From Herbaspirillum sp. CF444 (GTDB taxonomy: Bacteria > Pseudomonadota > Gammaproteobacteria > Burkholderiales > Burkholderiaceae_D): DNA of 33,054 bases. The stretch is taken from contig NZ_AKJW01000074.1 in the NCBI RefSeq assembly GCF_000282135.1, forward strand, positions 1 to 33,054, read 5' to 3'. Positions 25,969 to 33,054 of the stretch are shown here, in pieces. The stretch's first letter is position 1; each line of letters begins with the position of its first letter. Both the position numbers and the translations under genes were made by a program. The notes beneath the pieces were generated by a model that saw nothing but the letters and a program-made list of their open reading frames with translations, was not told where the DNA came from and ran no database searches.

Positions 25969-26577
25969 TCAGACGTTGGCGCTGATCCGTTCTTGCGCTT
26001 GCGCGATGGCTTGCTTGCTCTTTTCTTCGCCCATGGCGACGCCTTCGGCGATCACCAGTTCAACATCGGTGATGCCGATGAAGTTCAGCACGCTGCGGAT
26101 GTAAGTGCCCTGGAAGTCCAGCGCTTGCGCAGGGCCTTCCGAATAGACGCCGCCGCGGCTCAGGATCACGATGGCGCGCTTGCCGGCGACCAGGCCGACC
26201 GGGCCCTTGTCGGAGTAGCTGAAGGTGCGGCCGGCGCGGCAGACATGGTCGATCCAGGCCTTGAATGCCGATGGCGGCGCGAAGTTGTACATCGGGATGC
26301 CGATGACCAGCGTGTCGGCTGCCAGCAGTTCGTCAACCAGCTTGTCGGACAAGGCGATGATCGATTGCTGTTCGGCGCTGCGTTGGTCGGCAGGCGTGAA
26401 ATAGGCGCCCAGCAGCGCTTCGCTGATGTGCGGGATGTCGGAAGTCGCCAGATCGCGCTGGACGACTTTGCCGCCCTGGTTTTTGGCTTGCCATTGTTCG
26501 ACATAGGCGGCGCTCAGTTGGCGGGTAATGGAGCCGTTGAGACGGGCGCTGGAGTCGATGTGAAGAAGTGTGCTCAT
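25969..26577 (-). CDS. azoR: FMN-dependent NADH-azoreductase
   Basis: 202 aa, the AzoR length. Flavodoxin-like fold: the FMN phosphate loop is at the start (LHIDSSARLNGSITRQLS), PMYNFAPPSAFKAWIDH contacts the flavin, and SRGGVYSEGP is the second flavin loop. AzoR works as a dimer that reduces azo dyes and quinones with NADH; quinone detoxification is the likely physiological role. AAGGAA precedes the ATG at 26577. It is divergent from a LysR gene with a 140-bp gap, so that protein is the likely regulator. Confidence 0.95.
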   Translation of the reverse strand: MSTLLHIDSSARLNGSITRQLSAAYVEQWQAKNQGGKVVQRDLATSDIPHISEALLGAYFTPADQRSAEQQSIIALSDKLVDELLAADTLVIGIPMYNFAPPSAFKAWIDHVCRAGRTFSYSDKGPVGLVAGKRAIVILSRGGVYSEGPAQALDFQGTYIRSVLNFIGITDVELVIAEGVAMGEEKSKQAIAQAQERISANV

Positions 26578-26717
26578 GTTGATTCCTTGGAAAGTTGCCT
26601 TGGATGAATAATCAATCGGGGTCGCAGGGAAGTAGCGATGAATGGAATATAAAGACTTTCCAATAACATCAATAGATGGGAGAATTTGATTTCACTAATC
26701 CATTTATCGGGTGAATC

Positions 26718-27674
26718 ATGTTGGACCTTAACGATATCGCCGTCTTTGTCCATGTCGTGCGTGCCGGCAGCTTTGCCGCCGCCGGTCGCCGCCTCGGCAT
26801 GCCGTCGAATACCATCAGCCGTCGTCTGCAACTGCTGGAAGAGAGTCTGGGAGTGCGTCTGCTGCAACGCTCCACGCGGCAATTGAACATGACGGCGGCC
26901 GGACGCGAGTTTTTCGATCGTTGCGCGCCGGGGATTGAAGATATCCAGCAAGCCGGCGCCACGCTGTCCGAAGGCAATCGCGAGCCCGGCGGCGTGCTGC
27001 GGGTCGCCGCGCCGGCCGATTTTTTCGACAACTTCGCCATGGAGTGGGTGGCTGAATTCATGCAGCGCCATCCCAAGGTGCAGCTGGAGTTTGTCCTCAG
27101 CGACGAGCGTGCCGACCTGATTGCCGAAGGCATCGACCTGGCGTTTCGCGCCGGGCAGTTGCCGGACTCCAGCCTGGTGGCCCGCAAACTCGGTGAAAGC
27201 TATCGCGGCTTGCTGGCCAGTCCCGCGTATCTGAAAAAGCACGGCATGCCGGCCTCGCTGGAAGAGCTGGCGCAGCACGATTGCCTGGCTGCCGCCAATA
27301 CCGTGCAGGCCGCTTTGTGGCGTCTGGAAGGGCCGTCAGGCGCTGAAAGCATACGAGTCGTGCCGCGCCTGTGCATCAACACGGCACAGGGCTTGTTGCG
27401 CGCTGCCCGCGCCGGTCTGGGGATTGCCTTGCTGCCGGTGATGGTGGCGGCGGAAGACTTGCGCCGCGGCAGCCTGGTGAGCATCCTGCCGCAGTATCAG
27501 CGCGATCTGAGCGGTCTGTACGCGGTCTATCCCAACCGGCGGCAGTTATCGCTGGCGGTAAGCGCGCTGATCGATTTCGTGGCGGAAAAGGTCAGGCACG
27601 GGGCCTGCGACGGCAGTCACCGGGAGATGCAATTCGCCGTGCCGGAGGCGCAGAAGGAGCAAGAAGCGGCATAG
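26718..27674 (+). CDS. LysR-family regulator, likely controlling azoR
   Basis: 318 aa. Winged HTH at 1-60 (MLDLNDIAVFVHVVRAGSFA, MPSNTISRRLQLLE, RLLQRSTRQLNMTAAGREF) and a full effector domain to about residue 295. The last 20 residues are extra and charged. The divergent arrangement with azoR suggests control of a quinone or electrophile response. The shared gap 26578-26717 contains ATCAA-N13-TTGAT (26669-26691 region), which may be a binding dyad but is not a firm call. The gene is convergent with spoT and no good terminator is visible between them. Confidence 0.92.
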   Translation: MLDLNDIAVFVHVVRAGSFAAAGRRLGMPSNTISRRLQLLEESLGVRLLQRSTRQLNMTAAGREFFDRCAPGIEDIQQAGATLSEGNREPGGVLRVAAPADFFDNFAMEWVAEFMQRHPKVQLEFVLSDERADLIAEGIDLAFRAGQLPDSSLVARKLGESYRGLLASPAYLKKHGMPASLEELAQHDCLAAANTVQAALWRLEGPSGAESIRVVPRLCINTAQGLLRAARAGLGIALLPVMVAAEDLRRGSLVSILPQYQRDLSGLYAVYPNRRQLSLAVSALIDFVAEKVRHGACDGSHREMQFAVPEAQKEQEAA

Positions 27675-27762
27675 GGCCGAGGGCTGAAGTCCGGCAAAAG
27701 GACGGATCAGAAGAAATGAAAAGGCGCGCGCATCGGCACCGCCTTGGAACTTGCGCTGACGT

Positions 27763-30060
27763 TTAGCTGCGTTCGCGCAGGATGCGGGTCACGCTGTCGA
27801 TGCTGCGGATGCCGCGCATGGTGCGCGCCAGATGCACGCGGTCCTCCACCTGAATGGTGAAGCGCAGGTGCTTCATCGCCGGATCGCCGTCGTCATCCAT
27901 GCTGACGGAGACGATGTGCGCATCGGCTTCGCCGATCTCGGCGGCGATGCGCGCCAGCGTGCCTTTCTGGTTATGCGCCAGGATGGTGATGCGGCATTCG
28001 AAGCGACGGTTCAGCTCGCCGGCCCAGGTGACTTCAATCCAGCGGTCGGGTTCTTTTTCGATATGCCGTTTGGCGGTTTCGCAATCTTCGACGTGGACGA
28101 TCAACGCCTGGTCGTGCTTCAGATGGCCGATCAGCTTGTCGCCCGGGATGGGCAGGCAACAGGCGGCAAGTTGCACGGTCGAGCCTTCGTTGCCGGTGAT
28201 GACGACCGGATCCGGTTTGCTCGGCATGACGTGGCCTTCGACGTCGAGTTGCGGGATCGCGCCGCCGCCATCGGTCATGCCCATGATATGGCGCGCCACC
28301 AGCGGCGCCATGCGCGTGCCGATGCCGATGTCGGCGTACAGTTCATCGATGGTCTTGGCGCTGGATTCGTTGAGCAGGCGTTCGATGATGGCCGACGGCA
28401 AGTCAGGTTCCAGGCCGAGCGTGTTCAGCGCATTGGTCAGCAGGCGCTTGCCCAGCGCTTGCGATTCGGCCAGGTTGACCGTGCGCAGGCGATGGCGGAT
28501 CGCCGAACGGGCCTTGCCGGTGCGCACATAGCCGAGCCAGTTCGGACTCGGGCGCGACGATGGCGAGGTGATGATTTCGACGATGTCGCCGTTGTGCAGT
28601 TCGGTGCGCAGCGGCGCCGGTTCGTGATTGATCACGACCGAGGTGGTCTGGTCGCCGATGTCGGTGTGGATGCTGTAGGCGAAGTCCAGCGCCGTGGCGC
28701 CGCGCGGCAGGGCGATGATCTTCGATTTCGGCGTGAAGACGTACACGGAATCGGGGAACAGGTCGACCTTGACGTGTTCGAGGAACTCGGCCGAGTCGCC
28801 GGTTTGTTTCTGGATGTCCAGCAGCGATTGCAGCCAGGCATGCGTGCGCTGCTGCAGGTCGGTCAGGCTGCCTTCGTCGTCCTTGTACAGCCAGTGTGCG
28901 GCGACGCCGGATTCGGCGACGCGGTGCATGTCCTGGGTGCGGATCTGGAACTCCACCGGCGTGCCGTAGGGGCCGATCAGCGTGGTGTGCAGCGACTGGT
29001 AGCCGTTGAGTTTGGGGATCGCGATGTAATCCTTGAACTTGCCCGGCATCGGCTTGAACAGTGAATGCAGCGTGCCCAGCGCGACGTAGCAATTGGCGAA
29101 ACTGTCGACCACCACGCGGAAGCCGTAGACGTCCAGCACCTGCGAGAACGACAGATGCTTGTTGCGCATCTTGCGGTAGATGCCGAACAGCGTCTTTTCG
29201 CGGCCGTCGACCTGGGCCGGGATGCCGGCGGCGATCAGCGTGCTGGTGACGGATTCGAGGATCTTGGTCACGACCTCGCGGCGATTGCCGCGCGCAGCCT
29301 TGACTGCCTTGAGCAGCGTGCGATGGCGTAGCGGGTAGAGATGCGAGAACGACAGTTCCTGCAACTCGCGGTAAATATTGTTGAGACCGAGGCGGTGTGC
29401 GATCGGCACATACACTTCCATGGTCTCGCGGGAGATGCGGCGCTTCTTGTCCGGCGGCATCGAACCCAGCGTGCGCATGTTGTGCAGGCGGTCGGCCAGC
29501 TTGACCAGGATCACGCGCACGTCGCGCGCCATGGCCAGCAGCATCTTGCGGAAGTTTTCCGCCTGCGCTTCGATCTGGCTCTGGAATTCGATCTTGTCCA
29601 GCTTGGACAAGCCGTCGACCAGCGACGCAACTTGCGCGCCGAAGCGTTCGATCAGCTCTTCCTTCCTGACGCCCTGGTCTTCCATCACGTCGTGCAGCAG
29701 GGCGGCCATCATGGCTTGCGCATCGAGCTTCCAGTCGGCGCAGATTTCCGCGACGGCGAGAGGGTGCGAGATGTAGGGTTCGCCCGACTTGCGCATCTGG
29801 CCGAGGTGCATCTCGTCCGAGAAGCGATAGGCTTCCTTGACCTTCTTCAGTTCGGAAGGCGTGAGGTATTCCTCGAGCTTGTGCGTCAGATGGGTAAACG
29901 TCGCCACGCCGCTGTGCAAGGCGGGAGCAGGGTTTGTTGCCGGGGGATGTTGCGTTTGCTTCGACGCCGAGCGTCCGGAAGACGCTCGGGTGGTGTTGCC
30001 AGTATTGCTAGATGCCGATAACGGAGAACCGAGGGTTGAATCTGTTGGTGTCAGGCTCAT
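27763..30060 (-). CDS. spoT: Bifunctional (p)ppGpp synthetase/hydrolase SpoT/Rel
   Basis: 765 aa. An N-terminal low-complexity Ser/Thr/Pro extension (about 1-50) precedes the HD hydrolase domain (about 75-230), whose catalytic H123-D124 (LLHDVMED) is intact. The synthetase domain (about 260-390) has GREKTLFGIYRKM, LDVYGFRVVV and GYQSLHTT, all consistent with activity. TGS (about 430-490), the zinc-finger/CC segment with ACCLPIPGD (about 625-650) and ACT (about 690-765) follow. Both activities should be present, as in SpoT and Rel. It sets the level of the stringent-response alarmone. Last gene of yicC-gmk-rpoZ-spoT; 37 bp after rpoZ. Confidence 0.96.
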   Translation of the reverse strand: MSLTPTDSTLGSPLSASSNTGNTTRASSGRSASKQTQHPPATNPAPALHSGVATFTHLTHKLEEYLTPSELKKVKEAYRFSDEMHLGQMRKSGEPYISHPLAVAEICADWKLDAQAMMAALLHDVMEDQGVRKEELIERFGAQVASLVDGLSKLDKIEFQSQIEAQAENFRKMLLAMARDVRVILVKLADRLHNMRTLGSMPPDKKRRISRETMEVYVPIAHRLGLNNIYRELQELSFSHLYPLRHRTLLKAVKAARGNRREVVTKILESVTSTLIAAGIPAQVDGREKTLFGIYRKMRNKHLSFSQVLDVYGFRVVVDSFANCYVALGTLHSLFKPMPGKFKDYIAIPKLNGYQSLHTTLIGPYGTPVEFQIRTQDMHRVAESGVAAHWLYKDDEGSLTDLQQRTHAWLQSLLDIQKQTGDSAEFLEHVKVDLFPDSVYVFTPKSKIIALPRGATALDFAYSIHTDIGDQTTSVVINHEPAPLRTELHNGDIVEIITSPSSRPSPNWLGYVRTGKARSAIRHRLRTVNLAESQALGKRLLTNALNTLGLEPDLPSAIIERLLNESSAKTIDELYADIGIGTRMAPLVARHIMGMTDGGGAIPQLDVEGHVMPSKPDPVVITGNEGSTVQLAACCLPIPGDKLIGHLKHDQALIVHVEDCETAKRHIEKEPDRWIEVTWAGELNRRFECRITILAHNQKGTLARIAAEIGEADAHIVSVSMDDDGDPAMKHLRFTIQVEDRVHLARTMRGIRSIDSVTRILRERS

Positions 30061-30097
30061 ACGTTGGCGTCATCGGCAGCATGGACGTGGGTCAAAC

Positions 30098-30301
30098 TCA
30101 GGCAGGCACTTTTTTCAGCATCTCGATACCGACCTTGCCGGCTGCGATTTCGCGCAGCGCCGTCACGGTTGGCTTGTCCTTGGCGTCCACTTTCGGCGTG
30201 TGACCTTGCAGCAGTTGGCGTGCGCGATAAGTCGCAGCCAGGGTCAGCTGAAAGCGGTTAGGGATCTGCTTGAGGCAATCTTCAATCGTGATACGGGCCA
30301 T
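30098..30301 (-). CDS. rpoZ: RNA polymerase omega subunit
   Basis: 67 aa, short but complete. [20 protein letters not shown] is the universal omega start, followed by the conserved AATYRARQL. Omega stabilises the beta' subunit and forms part of a ppGpp-binding site on RNA polymerase in proteobacteria, which suits its place directly before spoT. GGAG before the ATG at 30301 supports the start. It is somewhat shorter than E. coli omega (91 aa), lacking its C-terminal tail. Confidence 0.96.
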   Translation of the reverse strand: MARITIEDCLKQIPNRFQLTLAATYRARQLLQGHTPKVDAKDKPTVTALREIAAGKVGIEMLKKVPA

Positions 30302-30391
30302 AAATACTCCTGATTACTTGGTTCTTACATGGTTCTGGTTCAGCTTAAATCAAGCCCGATCCAGCGCGGAGGCGGCAATACTGCTTGCTGC

Positions 30392-31033
30392 CTAGCTACT
30401 GGCATGGATGCCCAGCTGAGTGAATAAGAAAGTGTTGCGCGCGGCTTGTTGCGGGAAGCGGCAGCGGGCCGCTTTGACAATTGCTGTTAATTCCGACAAA
30501 GCGACTGCAAACTCTTGATTAATAATAACATATTCGAACTCCGGAGAGTGAGCGATTTCGCCGCCGGCCGCCAGGATGCGGCGTGTGATGACGTGCGGCT
30601 CGTCCTGTCCGCGTTTTTTCAGACGTTCTTCCAGCGCCGCAATCGAGGGCGGCAAAATGAAAATCCCGATCGCGTTCGAAAACTGCTTCTTCACCTGCTG
30701 CGCGCCTTGCCAGTCGATTTCCAGCAGCACGTCGGTGCCGTTGGAGATCTGGTCGGCGATCATCAGGCGCGACGTGCCGTAATAGTTGCCGTGGACTTCG
30801 GCCCACTCCAGGAATTCGCCTTCCGCCTGGCGCTTCAGGAAGTCGTCGGCGGTGGTGAAATAGTATTCGCGGCCGTGTTCCTCGCCCGGACGCGGCGGAC
30901 GGGTAGTGTAGGAGATCGACAGCTTGATTTCCGGCTCTTGCTTGAGCAGCGCGTTGACCAGCGTCGATTTGCCGGCGCCGGAAGGCGCTACGACCATGAA
31001 CAGGCTGCCGGAGGTGGGATTTTTTGCGGGCAT
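30392..31033 (-). CDS. gmk: Guanylate kinase
   Basis: 213 aa. P-loop APSGAGKST at residues 16-24; the GMP-binding region [20 protein letters not shown]; the lid around [17 protein letters not shown]. It converts GMP to GDP with ATP and so feeds GTP and (p)ppGpp pools. It lies between yicC (62-bp gap) and rpoZ (90-bp gap) on the same strand, the classic proteobacterial order. Confidence 0.97.
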   Translation of the reverse strand: MPAKNPTSGSLFMVVAPSGAGKSTLVNALLKQEPEIKLSISYTTRPPRPGEEHGREYYFTTADDFLKRQAEGEFLEWAEVHGNYYGTSRLMIADQISNGTDVLLEIDWQGAQQVKKQFSNAIGIFILPPSIAALEERLKKRGQDEPHVITRRILAAGGEIAHSPEFEYVIINQEFAVALSELTAIVKAARCRFPQQAARNTFLFTQLGIHASS

Positions 31034-31095
31034 GGAATGCTCTCTCGTCGTTCTGATTGAATGTTTTTATTAAATATAGGCGCTTATTTAAGCAT

Positions 31096-32016
31096 TTACT
31101 CCAGGTTTTGCACCTGTTCGCGCATCTGGTCGATCAGCAGTTTCAATTCCATCGACGCGTCGGCCAGTTCTTTCATGGCGGCTTTCGAGCCGACCGTATT
31201 GGCTTCGCGGTTGAGCTCCTGCATCATGAAATCCAGGCGCTTGCCGACCTGGCCGCCTTTCTTGAGGATATGACGGGTCTCGGCCAGATGCGCCGACAGG
31301 CGCGCCAGTTCTTCGGCGATGTCGATGCGGATGCCGTACAGCGTGACTTCCTGGCGGATGCGCTCCAGCACCTCGTCACGCGGCAGTGAAGGCGTTGTTG
31401 CTCCATCCTTGCCATCTTTGGTCGCCAGTCCCAGCGCTTCCTGCATGCGCTCGGTGGCTTTTTGCTGGAACTGCGCCACCAGTTGCGGCACCAGCGGCGT
31501 GATGCGCGCGACGATCGCTTCCATGGCGTCGATGCGGGTTTCCAGCACCGCTTGCAAGGCAGCGCCTTCGCGCGCGCGGCTGTCGATGAAGGCCGTCAAG
31601 GTCTCTTGCAGGGTAGCCAGCACGTCCGCTTGCAGGGTGTCCTGGCCGATCTCGGCTTCTTCGATGACGCCGGGCCAGCGCAGCAGCTCGTTGACGGTCA
31701 GCGGCGCCGCCTCGGCGAATTGCTGGCGGACCTGGCTTTGCAAATCGGCCAGCGTCGCCAGCAGCGCCTGGTTGAGGGCCTGGCTGGAGCCTTCCGCCGC
31801 CTTGCGGCCGAAGCTGAGGCGGCATTCGACCTTGCCGCGCACCAGTTTGCTGATGATGGCTTCGCGCATCGCCGGTTCGACGGCGCGCAGGTCGTCGTTG
31901 ACGCGGAACTGCAGATCCAGGAAGCGTGAGTTCACGCTCTTCATTTCAACGGTGATGGCACCGGCGGCGGTTTCGCGTTTGGCGACGGCGTAGCCGGTCA
32001 TGCTATAAATGGTCAA
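31096..32016 (-). CDS. yicC: YicC/YloC-family endoribonuclease
   Basis: 306 aa from the TTG at 32016 (LTIYSMTGYA). N-terminal YicC domain (SMTGYAVAKRE ... VEMKSVNSRFLDLQFR ... RGKVECRL) and C-terminal DUF1732 (LYGIRIDIAEELARLSAHL ... GKRLDFMMQELNREANTVGSK). Family members are recently described metal-dependent endoribonucleases. GGAG lies 6 nt before the TTG; the ATG at 32001 (MTGYA) is the alternative start but has no Shine-Dalgarno. First gene of the leftward yicC-gmk-rpoZ-spoT block and divergent from rph, the usual neighbour. Confidence 0.93.
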   Translation of the reverse strand: MTIYSMTGYAVAKRETAAGAITVEMKSVNSRFLDLQFRVNDDLRAVEPAMREAIISKLVRGKVECRLSFGRKAAEGSSQALNQALLATLADLQSQVRQQFAEAAPLTVNELLRWPGVIEEAEIGQDTLQADVLATLQETLTAFIDSRAREGAALQAVLETRIDAMEAIVARITPLVPQLVAQFQQKATERMQEALGLATKDGKDGATTPSLPRDEVLERIRQEVTLYGIRIDIAEELARLSAHLAETRHILKKGGQVGKRLDFMMQELNREANTVGSKAAMKELADASMELKLLIDQMREQVQNLE

Positions 32017-32287
32017 TCGATTCTCCGGATGTCGGCCGCTTCCGTTTGCATGAGCGGCCGGGATGATTTGCACGGAGCGCCGCAGCGCTTCCTTTACAAA
32101 CCGGCAATTTATCAAGACAATGCCGGTGAAATTTTTCACGTCAATGAGGCGTGATTGTATTTGGGTTTGGATAGCGCATTGTAAAAAGTTTGCCGGTCCT
32201 GCGCCACTGCGCCATCAAAACCTGTTCTCCGGTATCGTCCTGAAAACAAACGTCAGGGCTTCCGCCACCGACTTCTAGAGGAAACAC

Positions 32288-33022
32288 ATGACTGACTTTC
32301 AACGTCCCAGCGGACGCGCCACTGCCGATTTGCGCACCGTCCGCCTGACGCGCCATTACACCAAGCACGCCGAAGGCTCGGTGCTGGTGGAGTTCGGCGA
32401 CACGCGCGTGCTGTGCACGGCCAGCATCGAAGAAAAGGTCCCGGGTTTCCTGAAGGGCAAGGGGCAAGGCTGGATGACCGCCGAATACGGCATGCTGCCG
32501 CGCTCGACCCACACCCGCATGGACCGCGAAGCGGCCAAAGGCAAGCAATCCGGCCGCACCCAGGAAATCCAGCGCCTGATCGGCCGCGCCTTGCGTGCCG
32601 CCTTCGATCTGGAAGCCTTCGGCGAGCGCACGCTGCACCTCGACTGCGACGTCCTGCAGGCGGACGGCGGCACCCGCACGGCGGCCATTACCGGCGCCAT
32701 GGTCGCTGCTTACGACGCGTTCTCGGTGTTGCTGGGGCGGGGCCTGATCAGCGCCATCCCGGTCAAGAGCTTCGTCGCCGCCATTTCGGTCGGCGTCTAC
32801 CGTGGCGTGCCGGTGCTGGATCTGGACTACCTGGAAGACTCCGACTGCGACACCGACATGAACGTCGTCATGACCGATGCCGGCCATTTCGTCGAGGTGC
32901 AAGGCACGGCGGAAGGCGCCGCGTTCGATCGCACGACCCTGAACAGCTTGCTGGATATTGCCGACAAGGGCATCAAAGAGTTGCTTTCCCGGCAGAAAGA
33001 AACCTTGGGCCTGGCGAAGTAA
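32288..33022 (+). CDS. rph: Ribonuclease PH
   Basis: 244 aa (E. coli 238 in the intact form). It trims the 3' ends of tRNA precursors by phosphorolysis. Family motifs: [15 protein letters not shown] at the start, the phosphate-binding [15 protein letters not shown], and [28 protein letters not shown] before the ATG at 32288 gives a clear start. Unlike rph of some E. coli K-12 strains, no C-terminal frameshift is seen. Divergent from yicC across a 271-bp gap; the 32 bases after the stop are too few to interpret. Confidence 0.97.
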   Translation: MTDFQRPSGRATADLRTVRLTRHYTKHAEGSVLVEFGDTRVLCTASIEEKVPGFLKGKGQGWMTAEYGMLPRSTHTRMDREAAKGKQSGRTQEIQRLIGRALRAAFDLEAFGERTLHLDCDVLQADGGTRTAAITGAMVAAYDAFSVLLGRGLISAIPVKSFVAAISVGVYRGVPVLDLDYLEDSDCDTDMNVVMTDAGHFVEVQGTAEGAAFDRTTLNSLLDIADKGIKELLSRQKETLGLAK

Positions 33023-33054
33023 ACTGCGCCGATGTAGGGCCTGTTAACAATCAA

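Noticed and set aside
27675..27762. Terminator between the LysR gene and spoT
   Set aside because: Only weak GTCC/GGAC pairing is visible and no T-run follows.

Overview
The window reads as chromosomal DNA of a GC-rich betaproteobacterium, most likely Oxalobacteraceae (Herbaspirillum/Collimonas-like). The grounds are the conserved yicC-gmk-rpoZ-spoT block, the betaproteobacterial style of the proteins (DUF3422, two-domain methylglyoxal-synthase-like protein, EAL-HDOD protein) and a uniform high-GC codon bias. The genus is an inference. I see no phage, plasmid, transposase, CRISPR, rRNA or tRNA gene. It is mainly a core/housekeeping region with two copies of a small palindromic repeat.

Layout. 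1-1.7 kb: start of a leftward lipoprotein gene, a divergent LysR regulator, and crcB (fluoride channel). 1.67-4.5 kb: clpB behind a clear sigma-32 promoter and a perfect FNR-type box, ending in a long-stem terminator. 4.5-6.7 kb: a 5 x 12-bp tandem repeat, then a membrane dCache-HAMP-GGDEF diguanylate cyclase, then repeat copy 1. 6.7-10.2 kb: divergent metR and metE (B12-independent methionine synthase), closed by a bidirectional terminator. 10.2-13.1 kb: leftward FUSC-family membrane protein and a PaaI-type thioesterase. 13.1-14.9 kb: an AT-rich control region with dyads, then aceA (isocitrate lyase). 14.9-19.3 kb: leftward modABC molybdate uptake operon, divergent from a short ModE-type regulator whose stop lies 5 bp from a CLC anion channel/transporter gene. 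19.5-21.9 kb: rlmJ and an EAL-HDOD signalling protein. 21.9-23.7 kb: a leftward uncharacterised membrane protein, repeat copy 2, and a tandem methylglyoxal-synthase-like protein. 23.8-27.7 kb: greB, a DUF3422 gene, azoR and a divergent LysR regulator. 27.7-32.0 kb: leftward yicC-gmk-rpoZ-spoT, divergent from rph (RNase PH), which ends the window.

How the parts work together. yicC, gmk, rpoZ and spoT link RNA turnover, GMP/GDP supply, the RNA polymerase omega subunit and (p)ppGpp metabolism; greB and rph add transcription-elongation and RNA-processing functions nearby. modE and modABC form a compact metal-responsive circuit: the modA promoter is covered by a ModE-type operator. metR/metE is the classical regulator-target pair. 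The two c-di-GMP-related genes (4661-6469 and 20571-21902) are not adjacent but may belong to one signalling network.

The most interesting items are: (i) the two-copy, 19-bp-TIR repeat whose core folds into a gapless four-way junction; (ii) the fused methylglyoxal-synthase-like protein with one intact and one degenerate domain; (iii) a molybdate system in which both the ATPase and the regulator lack the molybdate-binding TOBE/Mop domains and the regulator is apparently co-transcribed with a CLC protein; (iv) the dual heat-shock and FNR-type signals before clpB.
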